This document shows, in pieces, positions 7,366 through 17,154 of a stretch of 64,000 nt of DNA. The stretch spans positions 987,888-1,051,887 of the forward strand of contig CAVTGS010000012.1 of NCBI GenBank assembly GCA_963734295.1, read 5' to 3'. Source of the stretch: JAEUMW01 sp963734295 (GTDB lineage Bacteria > Pseudomonadota > Gammaproteobacteria > Burkholderiales > JAEUMW01). The notes below the pieces were generated by a model. That model searched no databases. It saw only the letters and a program-made list of their open reading frames with translations, and was not told the origin of the DNA. Every line of letters starts with the position of its first letter. Position 1 is the first letter of the stretch. Made by a program: the position numbers and the translations under genes.

Positions 7366-9244
7366 ATGACGAAGCAATTCATTCTGGGGATCGACCTCGG
7401 CACGTCCAACTCCTGCCTGTCGCTTGGCGAGGTGGAGACCGGACGCGCGCGCGGCATCGACATCACCCAGGTGCTCGCGCCGGGTGTGATCGGCGAGAAG
7501 CCGCTGCTGCCGTCCGCGCTCTATGTTCCGGCGAGCGGCGAGTATGCCGAGGGCAGTTTCGCGCTGCCGTGGGACGATGCAGAGTCCGCCGGTACGGTGG
7601 TCGGCACTTTCGCCCGGGAGCGCGCAGCGCTGGTTCCGGACCGGCTGGTGACATCCGCCAAATCGTGGCTGTGCAACCCGCACGTGGACCGTCGCGCACC
7701 CATCCTGCCGTGGCAGTCCGACCTCGCCGAAGCGAAGGTGTCACCGCTCGAGGCGTCGCGGCGCTACCTCGCCCACATGCGCCACGCTGCCCTGCACTGG
7801 TTTGCGCGCGAAGGCATCGCGGCGACACTCGCCGACTGCAACGTGGTGTTGACAGTGCCCGCGTCGTTCGACGAGGTGGCGCGCTCGCTCACGCACGAAG
7901 CGGCCGCGGCCGCGGGGCTCGGCGAGGTCACTCTGCTCGAGGAGCCGCAGGCGGCGTTCTACGCGTGGATCGCCCACTCCGTGGCGGACTCGAGCGCAGG
8001 GCACTGGACCGAACAGGTGGCGGCGGGCGACTTGGTTCTCGTGCTCGACATCGGCGGCGGCACCACCGATCTCAGCCTGATCGCGGTCGCCGCCACGACC
8101 GACGGTCTGTCGAAGAACCTGGAACTGCATCGCATCGCGGTCGGCGAGCACATCCTGCTCGGCGGCGACAACATGGACTTGGCGCTCGCCTACCTGCTGA
8201 AGGGCAAGATCGAGGCCGACGGTCACGAGCTCGACGCCTGGCAGTTCCTCGCCCTCGTCCATGCCACCCGGGTCGCCAAGGAGAAGCTTCTGAGCGACGG
8301 CGCCGTCGCGGAAGTTCCGATCGCGGTGCCGTCGCGCGGCTCCAGCCTGTTCGCCAAGACGCTTGCCACGCAGCTCCTGCGCGAAGAGGTCGCCTCGATT
8401 CTCGTCGACGGCTACTTCCCGCTCACGACCGTCGACGACCTGCCGGTCCAGCGCAAATCGGTGGGTCTGCAGGAATACGGTCTCGATTATGCGACCGAGC
8501 CCGCCGTCAGCAGGCACCTCGCGCGATTCCTGAGGCGCGCTCTGGAAAACGTCCGCTCCGATGCGGGGCTCGCCGCACTGCTCGGCGCGTCCGTGGATCT
8601 GGAGCGCTCGGCCATCCTGCGACCGACCGCCGTTCTGTTCAACGGCGGCGTGTTCGAGGCCGAACCATTCCGCCGCCGCATCGTCGAGCTCCTCACGTCC
8701 TGGCTCGGGGCGGATGTCCCGCTCAAGGAACTGAAGAGCGCCGGACTCGACATCGCCGTCTCGCGCGGCGCCTCGTACTACGGCGCGGTGCGCGCATCGG
8801 GCAAGGGCATCAAGATCCAGGCCGGCACCTCGCGCTCCTACTACCTCGGGCTCGAAAGCCCGATGCCCGCAGTGCCGGGCTACGTGCCCCCCGTCAAGGC
8901 CATCTGCATCGTGCCGCAAGGCACCACCGAAGGTACCGACCTCGATCTCCCGGGCAAAGAATTCGGGCTGGTCACGGGCGAGGCCGTGGACTTCCGCTTC
9001 TTCGGTTCCGAAATCCGTGCCGGCGATCGCGTTGGCACCGTCGTCCCGAACGCGGCGAAATCCCTGGACGAGCTGTCCGGCCTGACGCTGACGCCTGCCG
9101 CCGCTCGAAGGCGCCGCGGGACAGGTCGTGCCGGTGACATTGCATCCGCGCGTCACCGAGGTCGGCACGCTCGAGCTTTGGATGCAACACGCGCAGTCCG
9201 ATCGCAGATGGAAGCTGGAGTTCAATCTGCGCGCGGACGCGTGA
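7366..9244 (+). CDS. Hsp70-family chaperone-like ATPase (one +1 frameshift)
   Basis: This is a DnaK-like protein of about 625 residues. The phosphate-1 loop is GIDLGTSNSCLSLGE and the phosphate-2 loop is VLDIGGGTTDLSLIAV, with an adenosine-type motif (LFNGGVFEAEPF) near residue 427. The frame runs to 9285 only because of one extra C at 9094/9095. Removing it restores LPPLEGAAGQVVPVTLHP through KLEFNLRADA, with a stop at 9242-9244. That leaves 37 bases before the next gene instead of an overlap. The restored end resembles the matching part of the next gene (WELEFNL). It lacks a canonical DnaK lid. Confidence 0.85.
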
Positions 9245-9281
9245 TCGCCCGCGATCGCGGATCGCCCGCGGCCAGCGTGCG

Positions 9282-12098
9282 ATGACCGCGCCGCAATTTG
9301 CCATCGGCATCGATCTCGGCACGACCAACTGCACGCTCGCGTATGTCCCTCTGCGCCAGACCCGGGCGCGTGTCGAGACGCTGCCGATCCCACAGCTCAA
9401 GTCGCTGCGCACGATCGTCACGAGCCCGCTGCTGCCGTCGTTCTTCTACTACCCGACCGCAGCCGAGATCGAACAAGGCGAGCTCGACCCTTTCAGCGCG
9501 GAAACGGCCGACGAGCCCGCCGGCTACGTGATCGGTACGTTCGCCCGCGAGCAGATGACGGCGCTGCCGGGGCGGGTGATTCATTCGGCGAAGTCGTGGT
9601 TGGCCCATGGCGGCGTCGATCGCGAGGCGCAGATGCTGCCCTTCGCCTCGGAGGAAATTGCAGCCGAGCTCCGGCTCTCGCCGGTCGAGGCCAGCTCCGC
9701 GTACCTCGGATATCTGAAGGCAGCCTGGGATCACGCGTTCGCGCGGGATGCAGGCACCGCGTTCGTCGACCAGCGCATCGTCATCACCGTGCCCGCCTCC
9801 TTCGACGAGGGCGCACAGCAGCTCACGCGCATGGCCGCGGAGATGGCCGGCTATCCGCCGGCGGTCCGACTCCTGGAAGAACCGCAGGCCGCATTTTATG
9901 CGTGGCTCGACGAGCAATCCCAGGCTGCCGCGCGTGCGCCGGGCGCGCCGCTGCTCCGCGTCATGCCGGACATCGCGAGCGCGGTGCAGACGGTCCTCGT
10001 GTGCGACGTGGGCGGCGGCACCACCGACTTCAGCCTGTTCCGGATCGCACCCGTCCGTTCGGAGAGCGAGCGGCCGGCGATCGAGCGCATCGCGGCGAGC
10101 GACCACCTCCTGCTCGGCGGCGACAACATCGACCTTGCGCTCGCGCACGCGATCGAGCGGAAGCTCAAGCCTGGCACCGACGAGCGACTGTCGCGGAGCC
10201 AGTGGAGTCATGTCGTGCCGCAAGCCCGCGCGCTGAAGGAGCGCACGCTCGATACCGACGGCGATCCGCGCGAGGTTTTCCGTGTCGCGGTTCCCGGCGA
10301 CGGCGCGAGCCTCTTCGCGTCGGCCCTCGACGCGACGATGACGCGGGTCGAGATTGGGGAGATCGTGCTGGAGGGATTCTTTCCCTGCTGCCCGGGCGAC
10401 GCGCTGCCCCGGGCGCGCAGGATCGGTCTGCGCGAGATCGGCCTGCCGTACGCCGCCGATACCGCCGTCACTCGCCACCTCGCGGCCTTCCTCGCCGGCC
10501 GGCCGGTGGATGCGGTGCTGTTCGCCGGCGGCACGCTGCGTCCGCGCGCCATCCAGGAGCGGCTGCTCGCGGTGATCGAATCGTGGCAGGGTCGGCGCCC
10601 GGTCCATCTCGCGCTCGCAGACATGAGCCTCGCCATCGCCGCAGGCGCCGCGCACTTCGCCGCGCTGCCGGAAGGCTCGCAGGATCGCATTCGCGGCGGT
10701 TATCCGCACGGCGTGTACCTCGAGCTGCAGCAAACAGGCGCGGAGTCGGCCACCCGGCTCGTCTGTGTCCTGCCCAAGGGCTTCGAGGAAGGGGCAGCGC
10801 TCAAACTCGCCGCGCCAGCGTTCGACCTGCTCGTCAATCGGCCGGTCCGCTTTACCGCCTACACGTCGAACCGGCGCCCGGGCGACGCCGCGGGAACGCT
10901 CGTGACGCTCGATCCGAACGCGTTTCACCCGCTGCCGACGCTGCAGACGACGATCATGCTCGACGACGAGCGCTTCAATCCGCGCACCGCCGCCGAGCAT
11001 GCCGTCCGCGTTCAGCTCGAGGCCCGGCTCACGGAGCTCGGCGGCCTCCAGTTGGCCCTCGCCGACAGCAAGTCGGGCCGCAGTTGGGAGCTGGAATTCA
11101 ACCTGCGCAATCCCGTCGTCGCCGACCTTGCGGCCGAACCGGTCAAGTCCGGGTCGCCCGGCGTCAGGGCGGAAGCAATTGCCGCTGCCGAGGTGCACTG
11201 CGCACTCTTCTTCGGGAAGAAGCACTCCCTCGACCCGGCGCACAAGGTCAACGCGCTGGTGCGCGACCTGGAACGCATTCTCGGTCAGGAGCGTCACCGC
11301 TGGAACGTGGCGCTTTTGCGCACACTGTGGCCGGCGATTCATCCGGGCATCACCCGCCGCGGTCGCTCGCTCGCGCACGAGAATGCCTGGCTCTACCTGG
11401 CCGGTTTCGCGTTGCGGCCCGGCTACGGCGCCGATCTCGATCACTGGCGCGTCATGCAGTTGTGGGAGTGCTTCGACTTGGGCCTTGTGCACAAGAAGGA
11501 GAAGAGCGCCCAGTCGAACTGGTGGATGATGTGGCGCAGGACCGCGGGCGGGATCCCCGCCGACGAGCAGGAACGGCTCTTCGCGGCCGCCTTGCCGCAC
11601 CTCAAGCGCCCGGCTGCGGATTTCGTCGAAGGCACACGTCTCCTGGGCAGTCTCGAGCGCATCGCGCTCCCGCACAAGCTGGAGCTCTGTGCGCTCCTCT
11701 TCGATCTCGTCCGGCGCGGCAAAGCTGTCAACCAGTCGCACGTCTTCTGGGCGCTCGCGCGACTGCTCGGCCGGGTGCCGCTGTACACCTCGGCCGAGAC
11801 GGTGGTTCCCGCGTCGGTGGTGGAAGATTACTTCCGCGAGGTCGAAGTGCTCGACTGGCGTGAGCCCGGTCTGCGGCCGCTCGTGGGCGTGTTCTCCGCT
11901 GCGTGCCGGCGTACGAACGAGCGACTCCTCGACATCCACGACGCCCAGCGTGCCCGCGTGGCCGAGAAGCTCGAGCAAGCCGGCGCGAAAGAGGACCAGA
12001 TCCGCAATGTGCAGGAATACCGCGAGGTGTCCGCCGCCGAACGCAGCGAGCTCTTCGGCGAGCAGTTGCCGGCGGGGCTTCGCCTCGCGCTGGCGTAA
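9282..12098 (+). CDS. Hsp70-family protein with C-terminal DUF3731 domain
   Basis: The 938-residue protein has an N-terminal Hsp70 ATPase (IGIDLGTTNCTLAYVPL; CDVGGGTTDFSLFRI; LFAGGTLRPRAI), a beta-rich middle, and an extra C-terminal region of roughly 300 residues matching DUF3731 (for example LLRTLWPAIHPGITRRGRS and WWMMWRRTAGGIP). This architecture is seen in betaproteobacterial Hsp70-like proteins encoded beside a shorter Hsp70 and DUF2760. It probably works with its neighbours as a specialised chaperone or ATP-driven switch; client proteins are unknown. The gene is intact. Confidence 0.88.
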   Translation: MTAPQFAIGIDLGTTNCTLAYVPLRQTRARVETLPIPQLKSLRTIVTSPLLPSFFYYPTAAEIEQGELDPFSAETADEPAGYVIGTFAREQMTALPGRVIHSAKSWLAHGGVDREAQMLPFASEEIAAELRLSPVEASSAYLGYLKAAWDHAFARDAGTAFVDQRIVITVPASFDEGAQQLTRMAAEMAGYPPAVRLLEEPQAAFYAWLDEQSQAAARAPGAPLLRVMPDIASAVQTVLVCDVGGGTTDFSLFRIAPVRSESERPAIERIAASDHLLLGGDNIDLALAHAIERKLKPGTDERLSRSQWSHVVPQARALKERTLDTDGDPREVFRVAVPGDGASLFASALDATMTRVEIGEIVLEGFFPCCPGDALPRARRIGLREIGLPYAADTAVTRHLAAFLAGRPVDAVLFAGGTLRPRAIQERLLAVIESWQGRRPVHLALADMSLAIAAGAAHFAALPEGSQDRIRGGYPHGVYLELQQTGAESATRLVCVLPKGFEEGAALKLAAPAFDLLVNRPVRFTAYTSNRRPGDAAGTLVTLDPNAFHPLPTLQTTIMLDDERFNPRTAAEHAVRVQLEARLTELGGLQLALADSKSGRSWELEFNLRNPVVADLAAEPVKSGSPGVRAEAIAAAEVHCALFFGKKHSLDPAHKVNALVRDLERILGQERHRWNVALLRTLWPAIHPGITRRGRSLAHENAWLYLAGFALRPGYGADLDHWRVMQLWECFDLGLVHKKEKSAQSNWWMMWRRTAGGIPADEQERLFAAALPHLKRPAADFVEGTRLLGSLERIALPHKLELCALLFDLVRRGKAVNQSHVFWALARLLGRVPLYTSAETVVPASVVEDYFREVEVLDWREPGLRPLVGVFSAACRRTNERLLDIHDAQRARVAEKLEQAGAKEDQIRNVQEYREVSAAERSELFGEQLPAGLRLALA

Positions 12099-12126
12099 GC
12101 GCCCGACATGCTCGGCTCGCGGTCGA

Positions 12127-12537
12127 TCAGGCTGCTGGCGGCGTATCGCGCTGATGCATGCGGCCCACCACGTTCACCAGCACGCCCGTGGTCCACCCGA
12201 ATGCGAAGAACCCGGACATCGCGATCATCGGGGCGAGGATGCGCCAACTCTGCGGCAGCAGGTCCGCGCTGTACCCGAGCGTCGTATAGGTGACAGCGGC
12301 ATAGTAGTAGGCATCGCGGAAGATCGGAATTGCGCCCACCACGGCGAGCGTGCAGCCCCACAGTAGCATCTCGGCGAGGTGCGTGGTAAGGATCAGCAGG
12401 ACGATGCCGCTGAAGAAGAGCTGGCGCCGCAGGCGCTGATGCCGGTAACGCGGCCAGAGGCGATCGAAGCGATCGTGCACCAGATACATGCCGAGGCCGT
12501 GCAGCGACGTGGAGGCGATGAGCAGCAACGCCCCCAT
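12127..12537 (-). CDS. Two-TM ion-channel-domain protein
   Basis: The 136-residue protein resembles the pore module of potassium channels (ion channel 2 family). A first hydrophobic helix (residues 1-20), a second (50-75), a pore loop AVTYTTLGYS and a last helix follow in order. The selectivity filter reads TTLGYS instead of TVGYG, so ion preference is uncertain. GGGAGGAGG lies just upstream of the ATG at 12537 and fixes the start; the upstream in-frame extension is Arg-rich and unlikely. It converges on the Hsp70 gene. Confidence 0.72.
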   Translation of the reverse strand: MGALLLIASTSLHGLGMYLVHDRFDRLWPRYRHQRLRRQLFFSGIVLLILTTHLAEMLLWGCTLAVVGAIPIFRDAYYYAAVTYTTLGYSADLLPQSWRILAPMIAMSGFFAFGWTTGVLVNVVGRMHQRDTPPAA

Positions 12538-12691
12538 CGCAACCTCCTCCCACAGCGACCACGTCGGATGTATCGGATCCACGGCGCGTTCTCGCGGCAA
12601 GCTCACGAAGTTCGGCGATTGTGACACAGGCGGTTTCCACGGTCGCCGGCCTGACGCGGGACCGACGCAACAGCGCAGAAAGCGCCGCAAA

Positions 12692-12729
12692 AGCGGGAAG
12701 GCCCCGCGGCTCGCGCCCCGGGGCCTTCC
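12692..12729 (-). terminator. Terminator after first cold-shock gene
   Basis: The stem GGAAGGCCCC / GGGGCCTTCC (12696-12705 with 12720-12729) is followed on the minus strand by GCTTTTGC. It lies 16 bases past the csp stop. Confidence 0.7.
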
Positions 12730-12745
12730 TGTAGATGAAGCGAGA

Positions 12746-12949
12746 TCAGGCGGAGGTGATATTCGACGCCTGCTTGCCCTTCGGTCCCTCGACCACCGTG
12801 AATTGAACCTTCTGGCCTTCCTTCAGGGTCTTGAAGCCGCTCATGCTGATGGCGGAGAAGTGCGCGAAGAGATCGGCGCCGCCGTCATCGGGGGTTATGA
12901 AGCCGAAACCTTTGGAGTCGTTGAACCACTTTACGGTACCAGTTGCCAT
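12746..12949 (-). CDS. Cold-shock protein (CspA family), copy 1
   Basis: The 67-residue single cold-shock domain carries RNP1 KGFGFITP and RNP2 LFAHFSAI, with N-terminal MATGTVKWFNDS. It binds single-stranded RNA and DNA and melts secondary structure. It is nearly identical to copy 2 about 600 bases upstream, differing in few residues (for example VQFTVVEG here, VRFDIVEG there). AAAGGA precedes the ATG. Its leader carries the same 23-base element as copy 2, suggesting shared post-transcriptional control. Confidence 0.95.
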   Translation of the reverse strand: MATGTVKWFNDSKGFGFITPDDGGADLFAHFSAISMSGFKTLKEGQKVQFTVVEGPKGKQASNITSA

Positions 12950-12992
12950 TTACAGTCCTTTGAAAAATTACGCGGGCGACGCCGCAAACGAG

Positions 12993-13012
12993 TGCCTGAA
13001 TCGCAAGACTGC
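12993..13012 (-). promoter_or_regulatory. Conserved leader element of csp copy 1
   Basis: On the minus strand GCAGTCTTGCGATTCAGGCA lies 44 bases before the ATG. The identical 20-mer, extended to 23 bases, sits at the same distance before csp copy 2, while the flanking leader has diverged. CspA-type messages usually have long structured leaders, so this may be a regulatory RNA element. The rest of 12950-13322 shows no gene. Confidence 0.5.
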
Positions 13013-13269
13013 AACCGCCAAACTGGTAGTAGACAATGCTTTGGATCAAACACCTGCCGCCCTTATACGCCCCTATTGAATGACGGTCAATCGCCTTCTA
13101 TCGCCCGCGGCGGCTCCCTTCCGGAGCCTCGGATAGCGCCCGGTCGCTGACCGGCGGCGTCACCTTTTTTCTTCCGCCGGCCGCTCACGGATTTTCGCCA
13201 TGACGGCGTTATCGGCGCGGTCGATCCCGCACCGGCGGCGTTGAGCCAGCATGCGGAGCGCGCCAGAAG

Positions 13270-13301
13270 AAACGGCCCCGGGGCGCTGCGCCCGGAGCCG
13301 T
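13270..13301 (-). terminator. Probable terminator after second cold-shock gene
   Basis: An imperfect GC-rich hairpin (CGGCCCCGGGGCG paired with CGCCCGGAGCCG) is followed on the minus strand by TTTCTTCT. The U-tract is short, so efficiency is uncertain. Confidence 0.5.
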
Positions 13302-13322
13302 CGCGGTGATGCGGATGGGATT

Positions 13323-13526
13323 TCAGGCTGCAGTGATGTTCGACGCCTGCTTGCCCTTCGGGCCTTCGACGATGTCGAACCGCACCTTCTGCCCCTCCTT
13401 CAGGGTCTTGAAGCCCTTCATGCTGATGGCGGAGAAATGCGCGAAGACGTCCGCGCCGCCGTCATCCGGTGTGATGAAACCGAAACCCTTCGATTCGTTG
13501 AACCACTTCACGATACCCGTTGCCAT
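13323..13526 (-). CDS. Cold-shock protein (CspA family), copy 2
   Basis: This 67-residue cold-shock domain starts MATGIVKWFNES and has RNP1 KGFGFITP and RNP2 VFAHFSAI. The frame is open 19 codons further upstream, but AGGGGA just before the ATG at 13526 and the family length fix the start. It is a recent-looking paralogue of the gene at 12746-12949. It has its own leader and terminator-like hairpin, so the two are probably separate transcripts. Confidence 0.95.
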   Translation of the reverse strand: MATGIVKWFNESKGFGFITPDDGGADVFAHFSAISMKGFKTLKEGQKVRFDIVEGPKGKQASNITAA

Positions 13527-13569
13527 TGACAGTCCCCTGGAAAGAACGCGGGCGATCCCGCAATAAAAA

Positions 13570-13589
13570 TGCCTGAATCGCAAGACTGC
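13570..13589 (-). promoter_or_regulatory. Conserved leader element of csp copy 2
   Basis: This is the second copy of the 20-mer described for csp copy 1, again about 44 bases before the ATG. The identity continues for three more bases on one side. Confidence 0.5.
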
Positions 13590-13784
13590 AACTGCCGGAT
13601 TGCTAGCGGACGCGGTTCAAACATCGGCCTGGATTTTGGCGCTCAAGGGGTGAGGGCGTCAACGGCGATTTTGGGTCCGCAGCCGGGCGGCGGGCGGCAC
13701 GATTCCTGCGCGGGCGGCGCTCCCGCGAGCAGACCTTCGATAGTGCCCGGCAGTCGCTGCGGCAGCCAGGACGCCGCGGCATGG

Positions 13785-16289
13785 TCAGCCGTCGTTGTCC
13801 TCCCAGTGCTCGCGCCACGAACGCTGCTTCCTCTGGATACCGATCACCGCCGGCCGTGCGATACCGTTTGGATTCTCGGCGATGTTGCCCGGCCACTGGC
13901 TGCCGACCGGGACGGTCCGCGTCTGTGTGAACAGGCCGCTGCCGTCGAGGTTGAGCAAGTCGATCGTGCGTGTGAACTTCGGGTTCGCCGCGAGCGCGGC
14001 CCGTGTTGGACTGTCCTCCCCCGGGTGCTGCACCGAGAGCACGAGCGTGTTGCCGATGAACGTCGGCCCTGTCATCTCGCAGCGCGTCGGACCGATCGCG
14101 AAGGGCAAGTGAACTCCGGCGTAGGGACCGGAGGTGGGGATGATGAGCATCCAGTTGTTGCCGAACACGCCGACGAGGTTGCCGCCGGCGCTGCTTCCGG
14201 ACCCGACGCCATAGTGGTCGACGGTGAGCGCGGTCGGAGTCGGACCATCGCTGACTCCGTTGTGCGAGCCGGTCGACATATCTGTAACGCCCCACAGATT
14301 CCCGAGCTTATCGAAAACCATGTTGTCGACGTTCGCGTACCCCATGCCGGGTTCGGGTTGGCCGGTGCCGTCGGGCAGCGTCCCGACCTCGCCAGCCTTG
14401 GAGAAACGCGTCCAGGTGAAGGTAGTACCGCTACCGTCGGATGACTTCTCGACCAGTTTGACGATGTCGCCGCTTTGCTGCGTGGCATTGATGGCCGCGG
14501 TGTACTTTGCGACCGTGAAGATCCGCGAATCGGCATAGCCGTCGCTGCCCGCCGCAGCGTCGGTATGGGCGAGGTAAACGGCCTTCGTGCGCGGGTGCAC
14601 CTCGCAATCTTCCGGTCGCGCACACGGCGTGCCCCCGACCAGGTTGGCCGCCGCGAAGGCATCGCAGAGCAGCGCGCCTTGCGAGGTGTAGAAACTCGCG
14701 AGCGTCGTATCGAGGTAACCTGCGGGGTGCGATTTGAACGCGTCGGCCTCGTTCACGGTCGTGCAGCCGAAGAAGCCGCCGTCAATGGTTTGCCCGGCGA
14801 CGCCGGTGCGGCGGGGAAGCTTGTTGAGGCCGTCCCGGTCGATCGTCCCTTGCAGACTCTTCTGGACCGACCCGAGCACGCTCGGCTTCGTTGGGTTGGT
14901 CTTCGTGCCGAGCGTGAGCGGGATCCACTCGCCGGTCCCATCCGAATGGAAGCGTGCAACGTAGAGCGTGCCCTCCTCCAGGAGCTTGCTGTTGGAGGGG
15001 TCGCTCCGATCCTTGATGTGTGCTTTGGACACGAACTTCCACCAGTGACCACCGCGACGGTCGTCGCCCATGTAGCACACGAGGGGGCCGCCCTGGTCGG
15101 CGCGAACCGCGAGGTTTTCGTGGCGAAAGCGGCCTAGCCAGGTGTGCTTCTTCGCCCGCAGCGCCGGGTCGCGTGGGTCGATCTCCACTATCCAGCCGTA
15201 CTTTTCGCCGACCAGACCGAATTCTGCACCGACCGTATCCTTGATGTAGTCGAGTTGCGTCCCGTTGGGCTTCACCTCCTCCTGGACGCCGATATAGAAC
15301 GACCCCGACAGGTTGATTTTGGGCGGCGTGTCCGTCGTGAGCGCCACGCTGCCCTGGAAGTTCTCCTCCGCGGAGAAGACCGTGCCCCAGGGGGTGACCC
15401 CGCCGGAGCAGTTGAAGCCGGTGCCGATGATCTTCCGGCCAAGGCCGTCGGTGTTGACGCCCTCGAACACGTCCTTGGCAGCGGGTCCGGTGCCGATGAG
15501 ATAGTTGTTGTCGCCCTGTTCATGTGGGGTCGGGCCCCAGGATGTGACTCCTGAATAGCCGTCTGTGCGCGTCGCATTGATCGCGAGCCCGGAGAGCAGG
15601 TGCTTGCGTCGGTTGTGCCGGTCCCCGGATACGACCTCCAGCCGGTCGCGGTGCTCCTTGCGCTTCACGCGGAGCACCGACAGGCCGAGGTTGTAGCACT
15701 GCTCCCCGTAGAGCTTCCGCTTCTGCGCGGGAGCAAGCGCATTGATGTCGCCGACACTCGGTAAGGTGAGCTTGGTCGCCGCCTCGAAGGTCCGGTTCGA
15801 GGCGTCCGGATTCGCGGCGCCGAAGCCCGTGTTCGTCCCGGGACAGAGCTGGTGAAACGGGTAGGAGCTGTATTCGTGATTGATGACCAGGAAACCCTCG
15901 TACGACCCCACGATCGGAACATAGCCCGTGTGGTCGTTGTTGAATCCGAAGTAATCGTCTTTGTTCGGGAACACACGGTCGCCCCACTGCACGATGATGT
16001 AGCGCTCGTACTCCGGCGGCACGATCACGTCATCGATGACTTCGTACTTCTCGAGTGCGGCGGTCTTGCTCGGCGGCACCCTCTTGCCGACGCCGTTCAG
16101 TCCCGTGGCGAGCCAACTGGGGTGCGCCGTGTAGATCGTAAGCGGGTTCGGCGTGCGCACGGGCGTGAACCAGAAGCCGGAGGCGTGCGCCTCGCTGAAT
16201 GTGACAAGTGAACCCACCGAGGCCATGGTGGTGGTGGCGCCGGAGGCACCGATGAATTTCAGGAATTCCCTGCGGGTAAGTTCGCTCAT
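13785..16289 (-). CDS. PhoX-family phosphatase, Tat-exported
   Basis: The 834-residue protein belongs to the PhoX/DUF839 family of calcium- and iron-dependent periplasmic alkaline phosphatases. The N-terminus has a Tat signal (MSELTRREFLKFIGASGATT, twin arginine at 6-7) followed by a hydrophobic stretch. Family features include PEYERYIIVQWGDRVFP, VINHEYSS and NCSGGVTPWGTVFSAEENFQG. The start at 16289 has AGGGAG upstream; the frame is open 23 codons further but the Tat motif marks the true start. No Pho box is evident in the 262-base divergent region before the histidine phosphatase. Substrate is inferred from family only. Confidence 0.88.
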   Translation of the reverse strand: MSELTRREFLKFIGASGATTTMASVGSLVTFSEAHASGFWFTPVRTPNPLTIYTAHPSWLATGLNGVGKRVPPSKTAALEKYEVIDDVIVPPEYERYIIVQWGDRVFPNKDDYFGFNNDHTGYVPIVGSYEGFLVINHEYSSYPFHQLCPGTNTGFGAANPDASNRTFEAATKLTLPSVGDINALAPAQKRKLYGEQCYNLGLSVLRVKRKEHRDRLEVVSGDRHNRRKHLLSGLAINATRTDGYSGVTSWGPTPHEQGDNNYLIGTGPAAKDVFEGVNTDGLGRKIIGTGFNCSGGVTPWGTVFSAEENFQGSVALTTDTPPKINLSGSFYIGVQEEVKPNGTQLDYIKDTVGAEFGLVGEKYGWIVEIDPRDPALRAKKHTWLGRFRHENLAVRADQGGPLVCYMGDDRRGGHWWKFVSKAHIKDRSDPSNSKLLEEGTLYVARFHSDGTGEWIPLTLGTKTNPTKPSVLGSVQKSLQGTIDRDGLNKLPRRTGVAGQTIDGGFFGCTTVNEADAFKSHPAGYLDTTLASFYTSQGALLCDAFAAANLVGGTPCARPEDCEVHPRTKAVYLAHTDAAAGSDGYADSRIFTVAKYTAAINATQQSGDIVKLVEKSSDGSGTTFTWTRFSKAGEVGTLPDGTGQPEPGMGYANVDNMVFDKLGNLWGVTDMSTGSHNGVSDGPTPTALTVDHYGVGSGSSAGGNLVGVFGNNWMLIIPTSGPYAGVHLPFAIGPTRCEMTGPTFIGNTLVLSVQHPGEDSPTRAALAANPKFTRTIDLLNLDGSGLFTQTRTVPVGSQWPGNIAENPNGIARPAVIGIQRKQRSWREHWEDNDG

Positions 16290-16551
16290 TCGTTTTCGCT
16301 CCCTTGGGTCAAGGGCTGAGTGGTGTGGATCGGGTCTCGCCGTCTCGGCCGCGTGCATGCGTCAGGTCGTGACGGATAGCGAAAGACGATAGCATCGGAT
16401 GATTGCGCGGAAGTGACACGAACCCGCCTTGGACGCCGCGGTGTGAAAAAGGCACCCTTCTCACATTCGAGCCCCAGGTCGCCGTCACTCTTCGACACCA
16501 CCGAGACCGCCTGCGATAATTCCCCTGCAACCCTTCCTTCAACTAGATGAG

Positions 16552-17154
16552 ATGAACGACGTAACGAAGCTCTGCGTAACCCGGCACGGTGAAACCGATT
16601 GGAATATCGCCCAGATCCTGCAGGGGTGGATCGACGTGCCGCTCAACGACACCGGCCGCCGCCAGGCTCATGAGCTTGCGGAGAGCCTCGCGGACTCGGG
16701 GTTTTCAAGGATCGTGTCGAGCCCGCTGCGCCGGGCGTCGGAGACGGCGGAGATCATCGCGGAGGCTTGGCGACTGCCGCCGCCAGCGCTGCATGAGGGG
16801 CTAAAGGAGAGATACTTCGGCTTGATCCAGGGCAAGCCGAAGAGCGAGCTCTCGATCTCGCATCCGGGTCTGCATCAGGAAATCATGCGCCGCAATCCCG
16901 CGTGCCATTTCGACGAAGGCGAGGCGCTCGACCATTTCGCCGACCGCGTTCTCGATGCCGTGCTCGACATCGGGCATCGACATCCGGCGGCCCGAATCCT
17001 CGTCATCACGCACGGCTGGGTGATGGACGTGATCACGCGCCACGTCATGCACCTGCCACGCACGGCGGTGCTCGGCATAAAGCGGAAGAACGGGGAGTCT
17101 CTCTGGCTCGAGATCGGCGCCGGATCGAAGATATCCGGCAGCGACTCAGCGTAA
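16552..17154 (+). CDS. Histidine phosphatase (phosphoglycerate-mutase-like)
   Basis: This is a 200-residue cytoplasmic histidine phosphatase. The catalytic RHGE motif (VTRHGETDWN) is at residues 9-18 and the second catalytic His is in LVITHGWVMDV near residue 150. SPLRRASETAE and LKERYFGLIQGK are also family-typical. Related enzymes include GpmB, CobC and broad-specificity sugar-phosphate phosphatases; the substrate cannot be assigned. Its 3' end overlaps the convergent OsmC gene by nine bases. Confidence 0.88.
   Translation: MNDVTKLCVTRHGETDWNIAQILQGWIDVPLNDTGRRQAHELAESLADSGFSRIVSSPLRRASETAEIIAEAWRLPPPALHEGLKERYFGLIQGKPKSELSISHPGLHQEIMRRNPACHFDEGEALDHFADRVLDAVLDIGHRHPAARILVITHGWVMDVITRHVMHLPRTAVLGIKRKNGESLWLEIGAGSKISGSDSA

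Noticed and set aside
9094..9285. Programmed frameshifting in Hsp70, adk and other genes
   Set aside because: No slippery sequence or shared stimulatory hairpin at the break points, and unrelated genes are affected; consensus error is simpler.
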